The notes beneath the pieces are model-generated. The model searched no databases and had not been told where the DNA came from. It saw only the letters and a list, made by a program, of their open reading frames with translations. Both the position numbers and the translations under genes were made by a program. From contig CAJLNC010000024.1 in the NCBI GenBank assembly GCA_905207905.1, forward strand, positions 1 to 30,628: a DNA stretch of 30,628 nt, written 5' to 3'. This document shows positions 16,515-24,407 of this stretch, piece after piece. The DNA is from an uncultured Lachnospiraceae bacterium. GTDB lineage: Bacteria; Bacillota_A; Clostridia; Lachnospirales; Lachnospiraceae. Numbering within the stretch: position 1 is the stretch's first letter; each line of letters opens with the position of its first letter.

Positions 16515-17093
16515 TCAGCTGCGGAAGACAATCTCTCCGGTCTCATCATTCATAGATTCCAGTATGGCCAGCGACTCCACCCGGATTCCCTTGCTGCGAA
16601 TCAGATCTCCGCCTCTCTGGAACCCTTTCTCCACAGCGATGCCAACCCCCTCCACAGTGGCTCCGGCGCTGCGGATCAGATCAATCAGACCATCCACTGC
16701 ACATCCGTTAGCCAAAAAATCGTCAATGATCAGCACGTGATCCTCAGGGCTTAAGAATTTTTTTGCTACAATCACATCATACACCTTTTTGTGCGTAAAG
16801 GACTCTATCTTTGTGGTGTACATTTCTCCGTCCAGGTTAATGCTCTTTGCCTTCTTGGCAAACACCACCGGCACATGAAAATGCTGAGCCACCACGCAGG
16901 CAATGCCGATTCCGGAAGCCTCAATCGTAAGGATTTTATTAATCGGCCGATCTGCAAACAAGCGCTTAAATTCTTTTCCCATCTCATTAAACAGGTCTAC
17001 ATCCATCTGATGATTCAAAAAACTGTCTACCTTCAGCACATTGCCTGGTTTTACTACCCCGTCTTTGCGGATTCTCTCTTCTAAAAGCTTCAT
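16515..17093 (-). CDS. xpt: Xanthine phosphoribosyltransferase
   Basis: A 192-residue purine-salvage enzyme joining xanthine to PRPP to give XMP. The start [12 protein letters not shown] matches the family, with AGGAGG 8 nt upstream. Motifs: [12 protein letters not shown] (about 54-65), [10 protein letters not shown], and the PRPP loop [15 protein letters not shown] (about 119-133). The length is normal. It is first in a pair with metY, an uncommon partner. In many Firmicutes xpt has a purine riboswitch; its conserved core is not found here, although the leader is structured. Confidence 0.95.
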   Translation of the reverse strand: MKLLEERIRKDGVVKPGNVLKVDSFLNHQMDVDLFNEMGKEFKRLFADRPINKILTIEASGIGIACVVAQHFHVPVVFAKKAKSINLDGEMYTTKIESFTHKKVYDVIVAKKFLSPEDHVLIIDDFLANGCAVDGLIDLIRSAGATVEGVGIAVEKGFQRGGDLIRSKGIRVESLAILESMNDETGEIVFRS

Positions 17094-17123
17094 GATACAT
17101 CCTCCTGTGTTTTAACCGTAGCT

Positions 17124-17196
17124 CTCTGAAAAACATTCGCTTTTCAGAAGGCTCCTGTATTCTCCAGCTGCTGCCCTTACTTTCTCTTTTTCAGAG
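17124..17196 (-). promoter_or_regulatory. xpt leader with two mutually exclusive hairpins
   Basis: In the minus-strand transcript CUCUGAAAAA (17196-17187) can pair perfectly with UUUUUCAGAG (17133-17124). The same 3' segment can pair instead with CUUCUGAAAA (17150-17141) around a short loop. No T-run follows. It could be a switch, or a chance repeat of CTGAAAA. Confidence 0.3.
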
Positions 17197-17221
17197 CATC
17201 GAAATAGTGATTCTCATTTTA

Positions 17222-17884
17222 TCATGACTTTTCATCAGAAACAACAATTTCTAACAGTTCCTTTGGATTCTCCACCAGATAGTCCGGCCGAAGCTGCTCT
17301 AAATCCTCCTTCCGGCGAAATCCCCAGGTTACCAGAGCACAATGGATCGCTGCCCTTCGGGCAGTGTGGTAGTCCACCTCCGAATCTCCCACATACAGAG
17401 CCTCCTGTCTGGATACCCCTAGAAGCTGCAGCGCCTCCAGCACAGCGTCCGGCTCCGGTTTTCTCCGGATACCGGGGCGTTCCCCCACTGCCGTTTGGAT
17501 CACCTCCGGAAAATACCTCCGATTCAGCTCTTTCACAGCCCCGTCTCCCTTATTAGAGACAATCGCCATCAAAACGCCCCTCTTCTTAAGCGATTCCAAA
17601 AGAGACCATATTCCCGGATAAGCTCCTGTTTTGATCTGGCAGTGTCCCTGATAGTAAGCCTCATACTCTTTTAAGATCTTATCAAATCCCAGTGTCTCTG
17701 CCCCTTGGGGCAGCACGTTTTTCATCAGGCGCCCAGCGCCGTTGCCCACCGCCAACCGCACTTCCTCCAGCGTTTTAACCGGATAGCCATGCTTTTGTAA
17801 AGTATAGTTTACCCCTCCCGCAATATCCTCCAAAGTATTTAAAAGCGTTCCATCCATATCAAAAATAACTGCCCTATAGCCCAT
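17222..17884 (-). CDS. HAD-superfamily phosphatase, phosphoglycolate phosphatase-like
   Basis: A 220-residue HAD hydrolase of the Gph/PGMB subclass. Motif I is FDMDGTLLNT (nucleophile D9, acid D11), a helical cap follows (about 15-85), motif II is AIVSNKG (about 109-115), motif III the Lys in RRKPEP (about 140-145), and motif IV GDSEVDYHTA (about 166-175). The family cleaves small phosphoesters; 2-phosphoglycolate is the usual annotation, but pyrophosphate or sugar phosphates are equally possible. The ribosome site is only fair (AAAGGAAGG about 10 nt upstream). A palindromic repeat and a tRNA gene lie upstream. Confidence 0.87.
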   Translation of the reverse strand: MGYRAVIFDMDGTLLNTLEDIAGGVNYTLQKHGYPVKTLEEVRLAVGNGAGRLMKNVLPQGAETLGFDKILKEYEAYYQGHCQIKTGAYPGIWSLLESLKKRGVLMAIVSNKGDGAVKELNRRYFPEVIQTAVGERPGIRRKPEPDAVLEALQLLGVSRQEALYVGDSEVDYHTARRAAIHCALVTWGFRRKEDLEQLRPDYLVENPKELLEIVVSDEKS

Positions 17885-17930
17885 CTTTCCTAGCCCTTCC
17901 TTTGATTAAACGTGATTTGGCGACCTCTTT

Positions 17931-18000
17931 CCTATCCGTCCCAGTACGATCCTGCGAAACCTTTTGATTTCACAGGAAGAAAGTTCCTATGAAATCAAAA
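17931..18000. repeat. Palindromic element copy C
   Basis: Left block CCTATCCGTCCCAGTACGAT and CCTGC, then arms TTTTGATTTCACAGGAA (17962-17978) and TTCCTATGAAATCAAAA (17984-18000) around a 5-nt loop, 16 of 17 paired. Lies downstream of tRNA-Ser and upstream of the HAD gene. Confidence 0.8.
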
Positions 18001-18087
18001 ACAAAGATGGCTGCCGCATGATAAGAACGCAAGAACTTCCAGCTCTGTGTTTTCCTGGTTCTTCTTTTTGCAGCAACCCCTTTTTAA

Positions 18088-18176
18088 CGGAGACGGAGGG
18101 ATTCGAACCCTCGAGCCGGCAAAGCCGACCAACAGATTTCGAGTCTGGCCCGTTATGACCACTTCGGTACGTCTCC
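18088..18176 (-). tRNA. tRNA-Ser, anticodon CGA
   Basis: An 89-nt class II tRNA. The acceptor arms GGAGACG and CGTCTCC pair fully and are followed by discriminator G, which is typical of tRNA-Ser. The anticodon loop CTCGAAA gives anticodon CGA (plus 18139-18141), reading UCG. There is a long variable arm (GTCGGC-TTT-GCCGGC region) and a standard T-loop GGTTCGAATCC. The 3' CCA is not encoded. The -10 may be TATAAA or TATATA near 18220, but no good -35 was found. Confidence 0.95.
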
Positions 18177-18327
18177 AAGATCAGCCCGATACCTTCAGGT
18201 ATTTTTGAGCCTAGCACCATTTATATAGTCTATCATAAAGTTTCTTATTTTTAAAGAGTTTTTTCTAAGTTTTCCGTTTCTTGTTTTCCGCTTCTTTCAA
18301 TTCTGGGCTCTCTGATTTTGTTTATTC

Positions 18328-18918
18328 CTATTTCGGTTCCTCTGACTTTTGTTCCGTCCGCTCGGATATCCCGCCCTGGTCTGCCTCCCTGTTTTTCCCC
18401 GTCTGCTGCTCCGGCTTTTTTTCTTTCGCTTCCAGTGCTTTCTTCTCCGCCTTTTTCCGCTCCCGAAGGTTCTTAAAAAAATCTGAAAGCATCCTGCTAC
18501 ATTCCTCCTGAAGCACTCCCCTGGTCACCTCTACCTGGTGGTTAAACTCCTCCATCTGAAGAATATTCAGCACCGATCCGGCACATCCGGCTTTAGCATT
18601 CATACTGCCCATCACCGCTCTGGTAATCCTTGCCTGGACAATCGCTCCTGCACACATCTGGCAGGGTTCCAGAGTAATGTAGATGGTGCAGCCCTCAAGC
18701 CGCCAGTCTCCCAGCTTTTTGCTGGCCTTTCTGATGGCATTCAGCTCTGCATGCGACAGCGTATTCTTATCAGTATTTCTCCGGTTATATCCCCTGGCAA
18801 TGATCTTTCCTTCCCAAACGATGACGCAGCCTATGGGAACCTCGTCCAAAGCCGCCGCCTTTCTGGCCTGAGCCATGGCAGCCTTCATAAACCGCTCATC
18901 TTCTGTCAGTTTTCTCAT
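18328..18918 (-). CDS. tadA: tRNA-specific adenosine-34 deaminase with a charged C-terminal tail
   Basis: A 196-residue zinc deaminase that converts A34 to inosine in tRNA-Arg(ACG). The catalytic HAE is at 56-58, and PCQMC at 85-89 supplies the two cysteine ligands. The N-terminal helix EDERFMKAAMAQARKA is typical. The core ends near residue 150; the last 40-45 residues are Lys/Glu-rich and of low complexity, beyond the usual length of about 155. GGGGGAG lies 6 nt upstream of the ATG. The leader directly borders palindromic element copy B. Confidence 0.94.
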   Translation of the reverse strand: MRKLTEDERFMKAAMAQARKAAALDEVPIGCVIVWEGKIIARGYNRRNTDKNTLSHAELNAIRKASKKLGDWRLEGCTIYITLEPCQMCAGAIVQARITRAVMGSMNAKAGCAGSVLNILQMEEFNHQVEVTRGVLQEECSRMLSDFFKNLRERKKAEKKALEAKEKKPEQQTGKNREADQGGISERTEQKSEEPK

Positions 18919-18930
18919 CTGCTTCTCCCC

Positions 18931-18998
18931 CTATCCGCCGCAGCGCGATCCTGCAAAACATTTTTGTTTCATGGGAAGACATTCCTATGAAACAAAAA
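18931..18998. repeat. Palindromic element copy B
   Basis: Left block CTATCCGCCGCAGCGCGATC then CTGC; arms TTTTTGTTTCATGGGAA (18961-18977) and TTCCTATGAAACAAAAA (18982-18998), with one mismatch. It sits between the SRP RNA 3' end and the tadA start, with its left block 13 nt from the tadA ATG. Confidence 0.85.
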
Positions 18999-19020
18999 GA
19001 GCTGCCGCAACTTGTCTCTT
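18994..19020 (-). terminator. Possible terminator of the SRP RNA
   Basis: On the minus strand AAGAG and CTCTT enclose 14 nt and are followed by TTT. The stem is short, and the T-run is shared with the arm of palindromic element B. A second weak hairpin is AAGGT/ACCTT at 19021-19041. Confidence 0.4.
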
Positions 19021-19063
19021 AAGGTTTCCCTCAAAGACCTTTACGTCAGCCCTGTTCTCTTCT

Positions 19064-19332
19064 TTTTACCGTGCGCCTCCCATCGACTGCTTGCCACAAA
19101 CGTTACCTTTACAGTTAACTCGGCCCAGGCTGCCTCGCGGCACACAGAAGCTTCTGCTTAGTGCTGCTCCGTTCCCGACCTGACACGGTTCACAGATTTC
19201 TGTTGCGCAAGACCCAGACGTCAACATCACTTATAAAGGGCAGCTTCACAACAAAACAGCCTCCGTTCGGCATCACCCCTGCTGTAGCGGATTGCAGGTA
19301 CAGGGCACCGCTATCTCCCCGGCTGCACGGTG
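19064..19332 (-). ncRNA. ffs: Signal recognition particle RNA, large Bacillus type
   Basis: The minus strand carries the conserved SRP domain IV hairpin: GTGTCAGGTC, a GGGAACGGA loop and AGCAGCAC (around 19156-19187). The ends pair as expected: 5' CACCGTGCAGCC and 3' GGCGCACGGT. At about 270 nt it is the long Gram-positive form with an Alu domain, not the 114-nt E. coli 4.5S type. It acts with Ffh and FtsY in co-translational membrane targeting. A consensus promoter fixes the 5' end at about 19332; the 3' end is less certain. Confidence 0.9.
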
Positions 19333-19337
19333 TTTTT

Positions 19338-19366
19338 ACTATACTAATTTTTCCGGGTTTTGTCAA
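19338..19366 (-). promoter_or_regulatory. Strong promoter of the SRP RNA, inside the end of the kinase gene
   Basis: Perfect TTGACA (19366-19361), 17-bp spacer and TATAGT (19343-19338), all on the minus strand. The -35 and spacer encode the last seven residues and stop codon of the histidine kinase. Confidence 0.88.
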
Positions 19367-20810
19367 GCATTACCGCAAATTGTCTCTGAGTATGTCTCTG
19401 AGTAGCTTGTCCCCCGGAAGCATCTATGGGGAGCGCAAGCTTTACCCCAAATCCTCCATGCGAACCTGGTTCCACAACCGCCGTACCCTGGTGGGCCTCC
19501 AGAATCTGTTTTACGATCATAAGCCCCAGGCCGTGACGCTGTTCCTGCACATTTTCATCACATACCATGTAATGCGGTGTTTTATTAAATTGCTCCAGTT
19601 CCTCCGGAGAGGCCCCCTTTCCATCGTCTGAAACCGCTATGGTACACAGGCCCTTCCCCACAGAAACACCGACATAAATGCTGCAGCCCTGTTCATTATG
19701 ATTGATTGCGTTCTGAATCAGATTGCTCACTGCCCGCTTCATCAGATCTCTATCCGCCATGACCGGACAGAACGTCAGCCCTTCCTCTGTCTCCCACACA
19801 ATAGGATGTTTCTCTTCAATATCCATATTGATAAAATCAACTGCCACCTGCCGGACAATGGCAATCATATTTTCTTCACGTAGATGGAGCGGCTGCATAT
19901 TATACTCCAATTTGGATGCCAGATTCAGATCATTGATCAGATTCCGCATTCTCTGGCTCTGCCTCACAATAACCTCTGCCTTTTTGCGCCCCTCCACTGT
20001 CAGTTGGGAATCCTCCCTTAACTGACCTGCGTACCCCATTACCATAGACAAGGGCGTTCGGATATCATGGGAGACCCCGGCAATCCAGTTGGCCCTGGCT
20101 GTCTCCTTTCTCCGAAGCTGATATTTTTGGGTCTGCAGGATTTCTGAAGTTTTATTAATACTTTCTGCCAGCTCCCACAACAGCCCCTTTTCTTTAATGT
20201 AAACCGGTTCTCCCTCCGGCAGATCCCGTATCCCGTTTATAATAGGCTTCACAGAACGAAGCAGCTTTGAGTTTGCAATTATATAAATCAGAAAGATCAG
20301 CGCAGCATTGATAGCCAGAACCTGAAGGATCGCCCTTGGCAGGTTGGAAATAGTGTGGTAATCCCAGCTTGGCCACATGTGCTTCCAGAAGCTGTCCCTT
20401 GGATAGCCAAGCACCACCAGACCCTCCTTGGCAGCTCCGGTAAAGGTAGGATAACCGTCCAGGTATCCCCTGGTCAATCCCGGAATGTCTGCGATCGCAT
20501 AGAATCTGGGGATGGTTTCCGGCAGCTCTTCTGTCTGCCATTTTACCTGCCCTGTTTGATTCTCTATATAGATCCCCCAGGCGCCGGAATCTTTAAGCTC
20601 CTGAGCAAGGGGAGACGGGAGGATATATCTGCCGTCCTCCCCCTTGCTTAACGCCCCTGCGACTTCTTCCGCTGTTTTCCAAGGATAGGCGTTGGGTGTC
20701 TGGGCTGCGGTAAAAAGAAACAAAAGTACCACATTCAGTACAAGAAGAAGCAAGCTGCTTAAAAGCAGAATCCCCACACAGCGTCTTATTAACTTCAGAA
20801 CACTTTTCAT
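19344..20810 (-). CDS. Membrane sensor histidine kinase of a peptide-sensing two-component system
   Basis: A 488-residue kinase. TM1 at about 12-34, an extracytoplasmic domain (about 35-158) and TM2 at about 159-179, then a HAMP-like linker. The HisKA box is GVSHDIRTP, with phosphoacceptor H248. ATPase boxes: N (LIQNAIN, about 364-370), G1 DDGKG (395-399) and G2 HGLGL (426-430). It starts 1 nt after the response-regulator stop, so the two are coupled. It is divergent from a LanFEG-type transporter, the layout of antimicrobial-peptide sensing modules such as Clostridioides CprK/CprR-CprABC. A 120-residue sensor loop fits direct ligand sensing, but the ligand is unknown. Its last codons hold the SRP RNA promoter. 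Confidence 0.9.
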   Translation of the reverse strand: MKSVLKLIRRCVGILLLSSLLLLVLNVVLLFLFTAAQTPNAYPWKTAEEVAGALSKGEDGRYILPSPLAQELKDSGAWGIYIENQTGQVKWQTEELPETIPRFYAIADIPGLTRGYLDGYPTFTGAAKEGLVVLGYPRDSFWKHMWPSWDYHTISNLPRAILQVLAINAALIFLIYIIANSKLLRSVKPIINGIRDLPEGEPVYIKEKGLLWELAESINKTSEILQTQKYQLRRKETARANWIAGVSHDIRTPLSMVMGYAGQLREDSQLTVEGRKKAEVIVRQSQRMRNLINDLNLASKLEYNMQPLHLREENMIAIVRQVAVDFINMDIEEKHPIVWETEEGLTFCPVMADRDLMKRAVSNLIQNAINHNEQGCSIYVGVSVGKGLCTIAVSDDGKGASPEELEQFNKTPHYMVCDENVQEQRHGLGLMIVKQILEAHQGTAVVEPGSHGGFGVKLALPIDASGGQATQRHTQRQFAVMLDKTRKN

Positions 20811-20811
20811 A

Positions 20812-21516
20812 TCATTTTTCCCCTGTGATCAGTTTGTATCCAAGCCCTTTGACCGTGAGCAGCGCTGCAGGCTGGGATGGATACTCTTCTATCTTTTCCC
20901 GGATGCGCCGGATATGAGCCATGAGAGAATTTTCATATCCAAACGGATTGTCTCCCCAGGCGGCCGCGCAAAGAGTATCAATGGTGACGATCCGTCCTGC
21001 ATTCCGATAGAGGACGGTTAAAATCTCGTATTCCTTTGCGGTCAGAGGGATGTGCTCACCGTTTTTTATCACCTCTGCCCGATCAAAATCAATTTCACTG
21101 CTTTTGAGCTTTACAACCGGATTCTCCTCCTTGTAACTCCTCCGCAGGATTGCCACAATGCGAAAGATCAGCTCCCTGGGAAGAAAAGGCTTTACCACAT
21201 AATCGTCTGCCCCGAGTCCAAAACCTCTGAATTTGTCCTCCTCCTCCCCTCTGGCTGTTAAAAATAGAATGGGGTATTCCCCCTGCTGTCTTAATTGTTC
21301 CATGAGATGAAATCCATTTCCATCAGGCAGCATCACATCAAGAACCGCTAGTTCCGGTTGTATCCTCTCTGCCTTGGCAAGAGCCTCCCGCTCGTTTTTT
21401 GCCGTTGTGATATTACAAAAGCCTTCTTCACTGAGAATGGAAACTACCATATCCAGAAGCTCCTGTTCATCATCCACCAGCAGAATGCGTTTGCTCTTTA
21501 AATATTCCAAATCCAT
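20812..21516 (-). CDS. OmpR-family response regulator
   Basis: A 234-residue regulator. The ATG at 21516 is favoured: GAAGGA lies 6 nt upstream and the receiver domain starts at once (MDLEYLKSKRILLVDDEQ). Met at 21540 is possible but its ribosome site is poor. Receiver: D15/D16, phosphoacceptor D60 (LAVLDVMLPDGNG), switch T86 (FLTAR) and K108 (VVKPF). The C-terminal winged helix (about 135-232) includes LTAKEYEILTVLYRN and VKGLGYKL. Likely activator of the divergent transporter operon through the 11-bp direct repeat at 21708-21726. Confidence 0.93.
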   Translation of the reverse strand: MDLEYLKSKRILLVDDEQELLDMVVSILSEEGFCNITTAKNEREALAKAERIQPELAVLDVMLPDGNGFHLMEQLRQQGEYPILFLTARGEEEDKFRGFGLGADDYVVKPFLPRELIFRIVAILRRSYKEENPVVKLKSSEIDFDRAEVIKNGEHIPLTAKEYEILTVLYRNAGRIVTIDTLCAAAWGDNPFGYENSLMAHIRRIREKIEEYPSQPAALLTVKGLGYKLITGEK

Positions 21517-21707
21517 ACCCGATCCTTCTTTCTGTCTCATATCTGTTCCGCCGCCCCACCTGTAAACCGCCTTTTCTTTCTTCTGAAAAATCCTCCTGCT
21601 CACAGGCCGGCCTTCCCTTTGGGATTAGGGTGTCAAAAGCCCGAAGCCTTTTGAAAAGCCTTCCTAATTATATCACAGAATGCTTCTGTTTTGAGAGTTC
21701 CCGGAAA

Positions 21708-21726
21708 ATGTAAGGGAAATGTAAGG
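21708..21726. promoter_or_regulatory. Direct-repeat binding site for the response regulator
   Basis: ATGTAAGG occurs at 21708-21715 and 21719-21726, an 11-bp period (minus strand TTACAT-N5-TTACAT). Spacing of one helical turn is typical of OmpR-family dimers. The second copy ends 11 bp before the -35 of the transporter promoter, as expected for activation. Confidence 0.65.
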
Positions 21727-21737
21727 AAACCGGAAGG

Positions 21738-21766
21738 TTCCTGCAAGGATGATGCCTTATGATAAT
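21738..21766 (+). promoter_or_regulatory. Promoter of the Lan-type transporter operon
   Basis: TTCCTG (21738-21743), 17-bp spacer and GATAAT (21761-21766). The poor -35 next to a regulator site suggests activator dependence. Confidence 0.55.
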
Positions 21767-21844
21767 TCTAACAAACATCCTGTTTGGAAGCGTATCGTCC
21801 TTTGCAGGCAGGTGCTGTAAAAAGAAAAAGAGAGGAGCAAATCT

Positions 21845-22615
21845 ATGAATACCGCAAGCAGAATCATCATTGAGACAGAAAATCTCACAAAATCCTATGC
21901 TGGCTTTACCGCTGTGTCTGACTTAAACCTTCACATTCCAAAAGGCAGTGTTTACGGCTTTCTTGGCCCCAACGGCGCCGGCAAATCCACCACTATGAAA
22001 CTATTTCTCGGCCTTACCAAGCCCACCAGCGGCTCCTTTGCCATTGACGGTAAAAGCTATCCCCAAAACCGGGCAGCGATTTTAAAAGAAGTGGGATCTT
22101 TTATTGAATCCCCTGCTTTTTACGGAAATTTAACCGGATGGGAGAATCTGGACCTTATCCGAAGGATCCTGGGGCTGCCAAGATCCGCGGTCTTGGAAGC
22201 CCTGGAGTTAGTGGGTCTTACCTCCTACAAGGATCGGCTGGCCAGAAAATACTCTCTTGGAATGAAACAGCGGCTGGGGCTGGCAGGCGCTCTCATGGGA
22301 AATCCACCCATCCTGATTCTGGACGAACCCACCAATGGACTGGATCCTGTGGGCATCCATGAAATCAGATCCCTTATCCGCTCCCTCCCGGAGAAATTTG
22401 ACTGTACTGTGCTGGTTTCCTCCCATCTCCTGTCTGAAATTGAGCTGATGGCAGACTATATTGGGATTCTCAACAAAGGCCGTCTCCTGTTTGAAGGAAC
22501 CATGGACACATTGAAAAAAAATGCTGCTCTACAGGGATATCCCACCGACAATCTGGAGGACACCTTCCTTGCATTGATCGGAGCTGATAATCAGCAGAGA
22601 GGAGGCGCGCGATGA
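21845..22615 (+). CDS. Lantibiotic-protection type ABC transporter ATPase (LanF-like)
   Basis: A 256-residue ATP-binding subunit. Walker A GPNGAGKST (41-49), signature YSLGMKQR (135-142), Walker B ILILDEP (155-161), and H-loop SSHL. At the usual Q-loop the sequence is SFIESPAFYGNLTGWENL, with Glu87 in place of Gln: this E-loop is characteristic of LanF immunity ATPases such as NisF and NukF, and supports the assignment better than context alone. GAGGAG lies 7 nt upstream of the ATG. It overlaps the next gene by 4 nt. The transporter would expel lantibiotics or other membrane-active peptides from the membrane. Confidence 0.9.
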   Translation: MNTASRIIIETENLTKSYAGFTAVSDLNLHIPKGSVYGFLGPNGAGKSTTMKLFLGLTKPTSGSFAIDGKSYPQNRAAILKEVGSFIESPAFYGNLTGWENLDLIRRILGLPRSAVLEALELVGLTSYKDRLARKYSLGMKQRLGLAGALMGNPPILILDEPTNGLDPVGIHEIRSLIRSLPEKFDCTVLVSSHLLSEIELMADYIGILNKGRLLFEGTMDTLKKNAALQGYPTDNLEDTFLALIGADNQQRGGAR

Positions 22616-23334
22616 GTCTTACGCTGGAATGCAAAAAAATAAAACGCACCGGTTTTGTTCCCGGCCTGCTTGGGGGAGGCCTTTTAGCCGCCGGGGTGCC
22701 TGTTCTCAATATGGCCGTCCGGGGGGAGATTTATTTAGGAAGCAGCGCCTCCCCTGTCTCTATTCTGATGAATGCAAACTGGCAGATGATGGCAATGCTC
22801 AATCTTTTGCTGATCGTAACAGGTGCCTGTCTGATGTACCACATCGAATATGGAGATCATGCCATCCAGAAAATGCGTACCCTTCCTATGAAAGAAAGCC
22901 GATTGTATTTCGGAAAAGCCACTCTGCTGGCAAGTATGTGCGCTTTGATGCTGCTTTTGGAAGCCGCAGCCATTGGTTTCTGTCTCCAGCGCTGGTTTCT
23001 TCCCTCAAACGCGCTGTGGATGGAACTGCTGAAAAATTTCGGCTATGCCCTGCTTTTGCTTCTGCCTTCCGCACTGATGGCGCTGCTTGTGGCTTCTGTC
23101 TTCCAAAACATGTGGGTATCCTTAGGTATCAGTGTGATGGGGGTGTTTCTGGCCACCATGCTGCCTTCCGAGAATTTTATTTTATCCCTGTTCCCCTTTG
23201 CCCTTCCATTCCAGATATTTTCCGGCACGGCGCAAACAGTTTTGCGCAATTATTCCATTGCGGCAGTCATGGAACTTCTGGTTCTTGGTATCGGGGAAAT
23301 CTACTTTTTAAAAATCAGGAGGTATTTTGCATGA
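22612..23334 (+). CDS. Lantibiotic-protection ABC permease (LanE-like)
   Basis: A 240-residue integral membrane protein with about six hydrophobic helices and the N-terminal LTLECKKIKRTGFVPGLLGGG, resembling MutE/EpiE-family immunity permeases. No enzymatic motif. It starts within the stop codon of the ATPase gene (ATGA) and its own stop overlaps the next permease start in the same way, so the subunits are made in a fixed ratio. LanE and LanG form the heteromeric membrane part of the LanFEG complex. Confidence 0.8.
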   Translation: MSLTLECKKIKRTGFVPGLLGGGLLAAGVPVLNMAVRGEIYLGSSASPVSILMNANWQMMAMLNLLLIVTGACLMYHIEYGDHAIQKMRTLPMKESRLYFGKATLLASMCALMLLLEAAAIGFCLQRWFLPSNALWMELLKNFGYALLLLLPSALMALLVASVFQNMWVSLGISVMGVFLATMLPSENFILSLFPFALPFQIFSGTAQTVLRNYSIAAVMELLVLGIGEIYFLKIRRYFA

Positions 23335-24101
23335 ATTTTCTATCTCTCATTAAAGTTGAATTTCAAAAAATTCGCCGTTCCCGGATTTTTTTCATTCTGG
23401 CTATTGCCGCCGTCCTTCTATGGCTGCCTTCCATCTTCAATGTGCATCTGAATTTTGAAATGCAGGCAGAAGGAATTTCCCCGGAACACAACTTTTTCAT
23501 CCAGGGCTTTATGGGAATGGCCTGGTTTATGTTTCCTGCCAGTATGGTTGTAGGCACTGTCCTGTTGTATATGACAGAAAGAACCAACAGGGGAATTTTA
23601 AAGATGCTTTCCCTGCCCGTCTCCGCTGCCAGACTATGCCTGGCAAAATTTGTGGTGCTTCTTGGGCTGTCCCTGTTTCAGGTTCTTATGACTGTTGTCC
23701 TGTATTTTGCAAGCGCAGCCATTGTCTCTTACACCCAAAATTATCATTTCATCCTATCTCCGGGGTTTGTTTTCCAGGAAGCCGGGCTGCTTTATGCAGC
23801 GTCCATTCCTATGCTTGCAGTTTTCTGGCTTCTGTCCGTGTGTATTCAGACGCCCGTTTTCTCCATCGGCATCGGGCTTGCCTCCATTGTGCCCTCTGTG
23901 CTGATGATCAACACAAAGTTCTGGTTCCTCTACCCCATGTCCTACCCTTTCTTTGTGATTACGGCTGAATATGGGAAACTCTCTTCCAGCCTTACCACTT
24001 CCCAGGTGCAGCTCTTCCCCTGGCTCCCTGTGGCTGCGGCGATCACTATACTTTGTCTGCTGATTTCCTGCCTCTGTTTCGGGCAGGCAGAAAGAAGATA
24101 A
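23331..24101 (+). CDS. Lantibiotic-protection ABC permease (LanG-like)
   Basis: A 256-residue membrane protein with about six helices, starting MNFLSLIKVEFQKIRRSRIFF, the usual amphipathic start of MutG/EpiG-type permeases (and of the paralogous LanE). The start is the ATG at 23331 with AGGAGG 9 nt upstream, overlapping the LanE stop by 4 nt. A longer open frame that begins at 22629 covers the LanE gene in another frame and is not a gene. Partner of LanE. Confidence 0.82.
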   Translation: MNFLSLIKVEFQKIRRSRIFFILAIAAVLLWLPSIFNVHLNFEMQAEGISPEHNFFIQGFMGMAWFMFPASMVVGTVLLYMTERTNRGILKMLSLPVSAARLCLAKFVVLLGLSLFQVLMTVVLYFASAAIVSYTQNYHFILSPGFVFQEAGLLYAASIPMLAVFWLLSVCIQTPVFSIGIGLASIVPSVLMINTKFWFLYPMSYPFFVITAEYGKLSSSLTTSQVQLFPWLPVAAAITILCLLISCLCFGQAERR

Positions 24102-24105
24102 TACC

Positions 24106-24390
24106 ATGAAAAACAAACTTTTAACCGGAATTGCCACGCTTCTGTTGTTTCTCCCCTGGACCATTCTGCCTCTGCGAACCTTTCCCTGGGCTCTTACATC
24201 CCCAGCTGCCAAAATCATCATCTCCTGCTATGCCGCATTCATGATCTTGGGCGGAATTTTCACCATTTTCTGTTATAAAAAAGCCCGTATCCAAAATACT
24301 TGGATGAAAATCTGCTTCATTATAAACCTGCTCTATGGGGTCGGAGGCATCGCAGCTTTTGGGATGATGGCCGCTTCCCATCGATCCTGA
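24106..24390 (+). CDS. Small membrane protein in the Lan-type transporter operon
   Basis: A 94-residue protein with three hydrophobic segments (about 5-27, 33-55 and 66-88) and no motif that I recognise. It starts 4 nt after the LanG-like stop, so it is surely co-transcribed. The ribosome site AGAAGATAAT is poor, and coupling to the preceding stop is probable. Possible roles are an accessory subunit of the exporter or an independent immunity protein (LanI/LanH-like in place but not in sequence); both are guesses. Confidence 0.7.
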   Translation: MKNKLLTGIATLLLFLPWTILPLRTFPWALTSPAAKIIISCYAAFMILGGIFTIFCYKKARIQNTWMKICFIINLLYGVGGIAAFGMMAASHRS

Positions 24391-24407
24391 CAGCCACAGA
24401 ATCCTGT

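Noticed and set aside
17094..17221. Purine riboswitch upstream of xpt
   Set aside because: The conserved loop and junction sequences of the purine aptamer are not present.
22629..24101. A 490-codon plus-strand frame spanning both permease regions
   Set aside because: Its first two-thirds read the LanE-like gene in the wrong frame. Only the part from 23331 is a gene (LanG-like).
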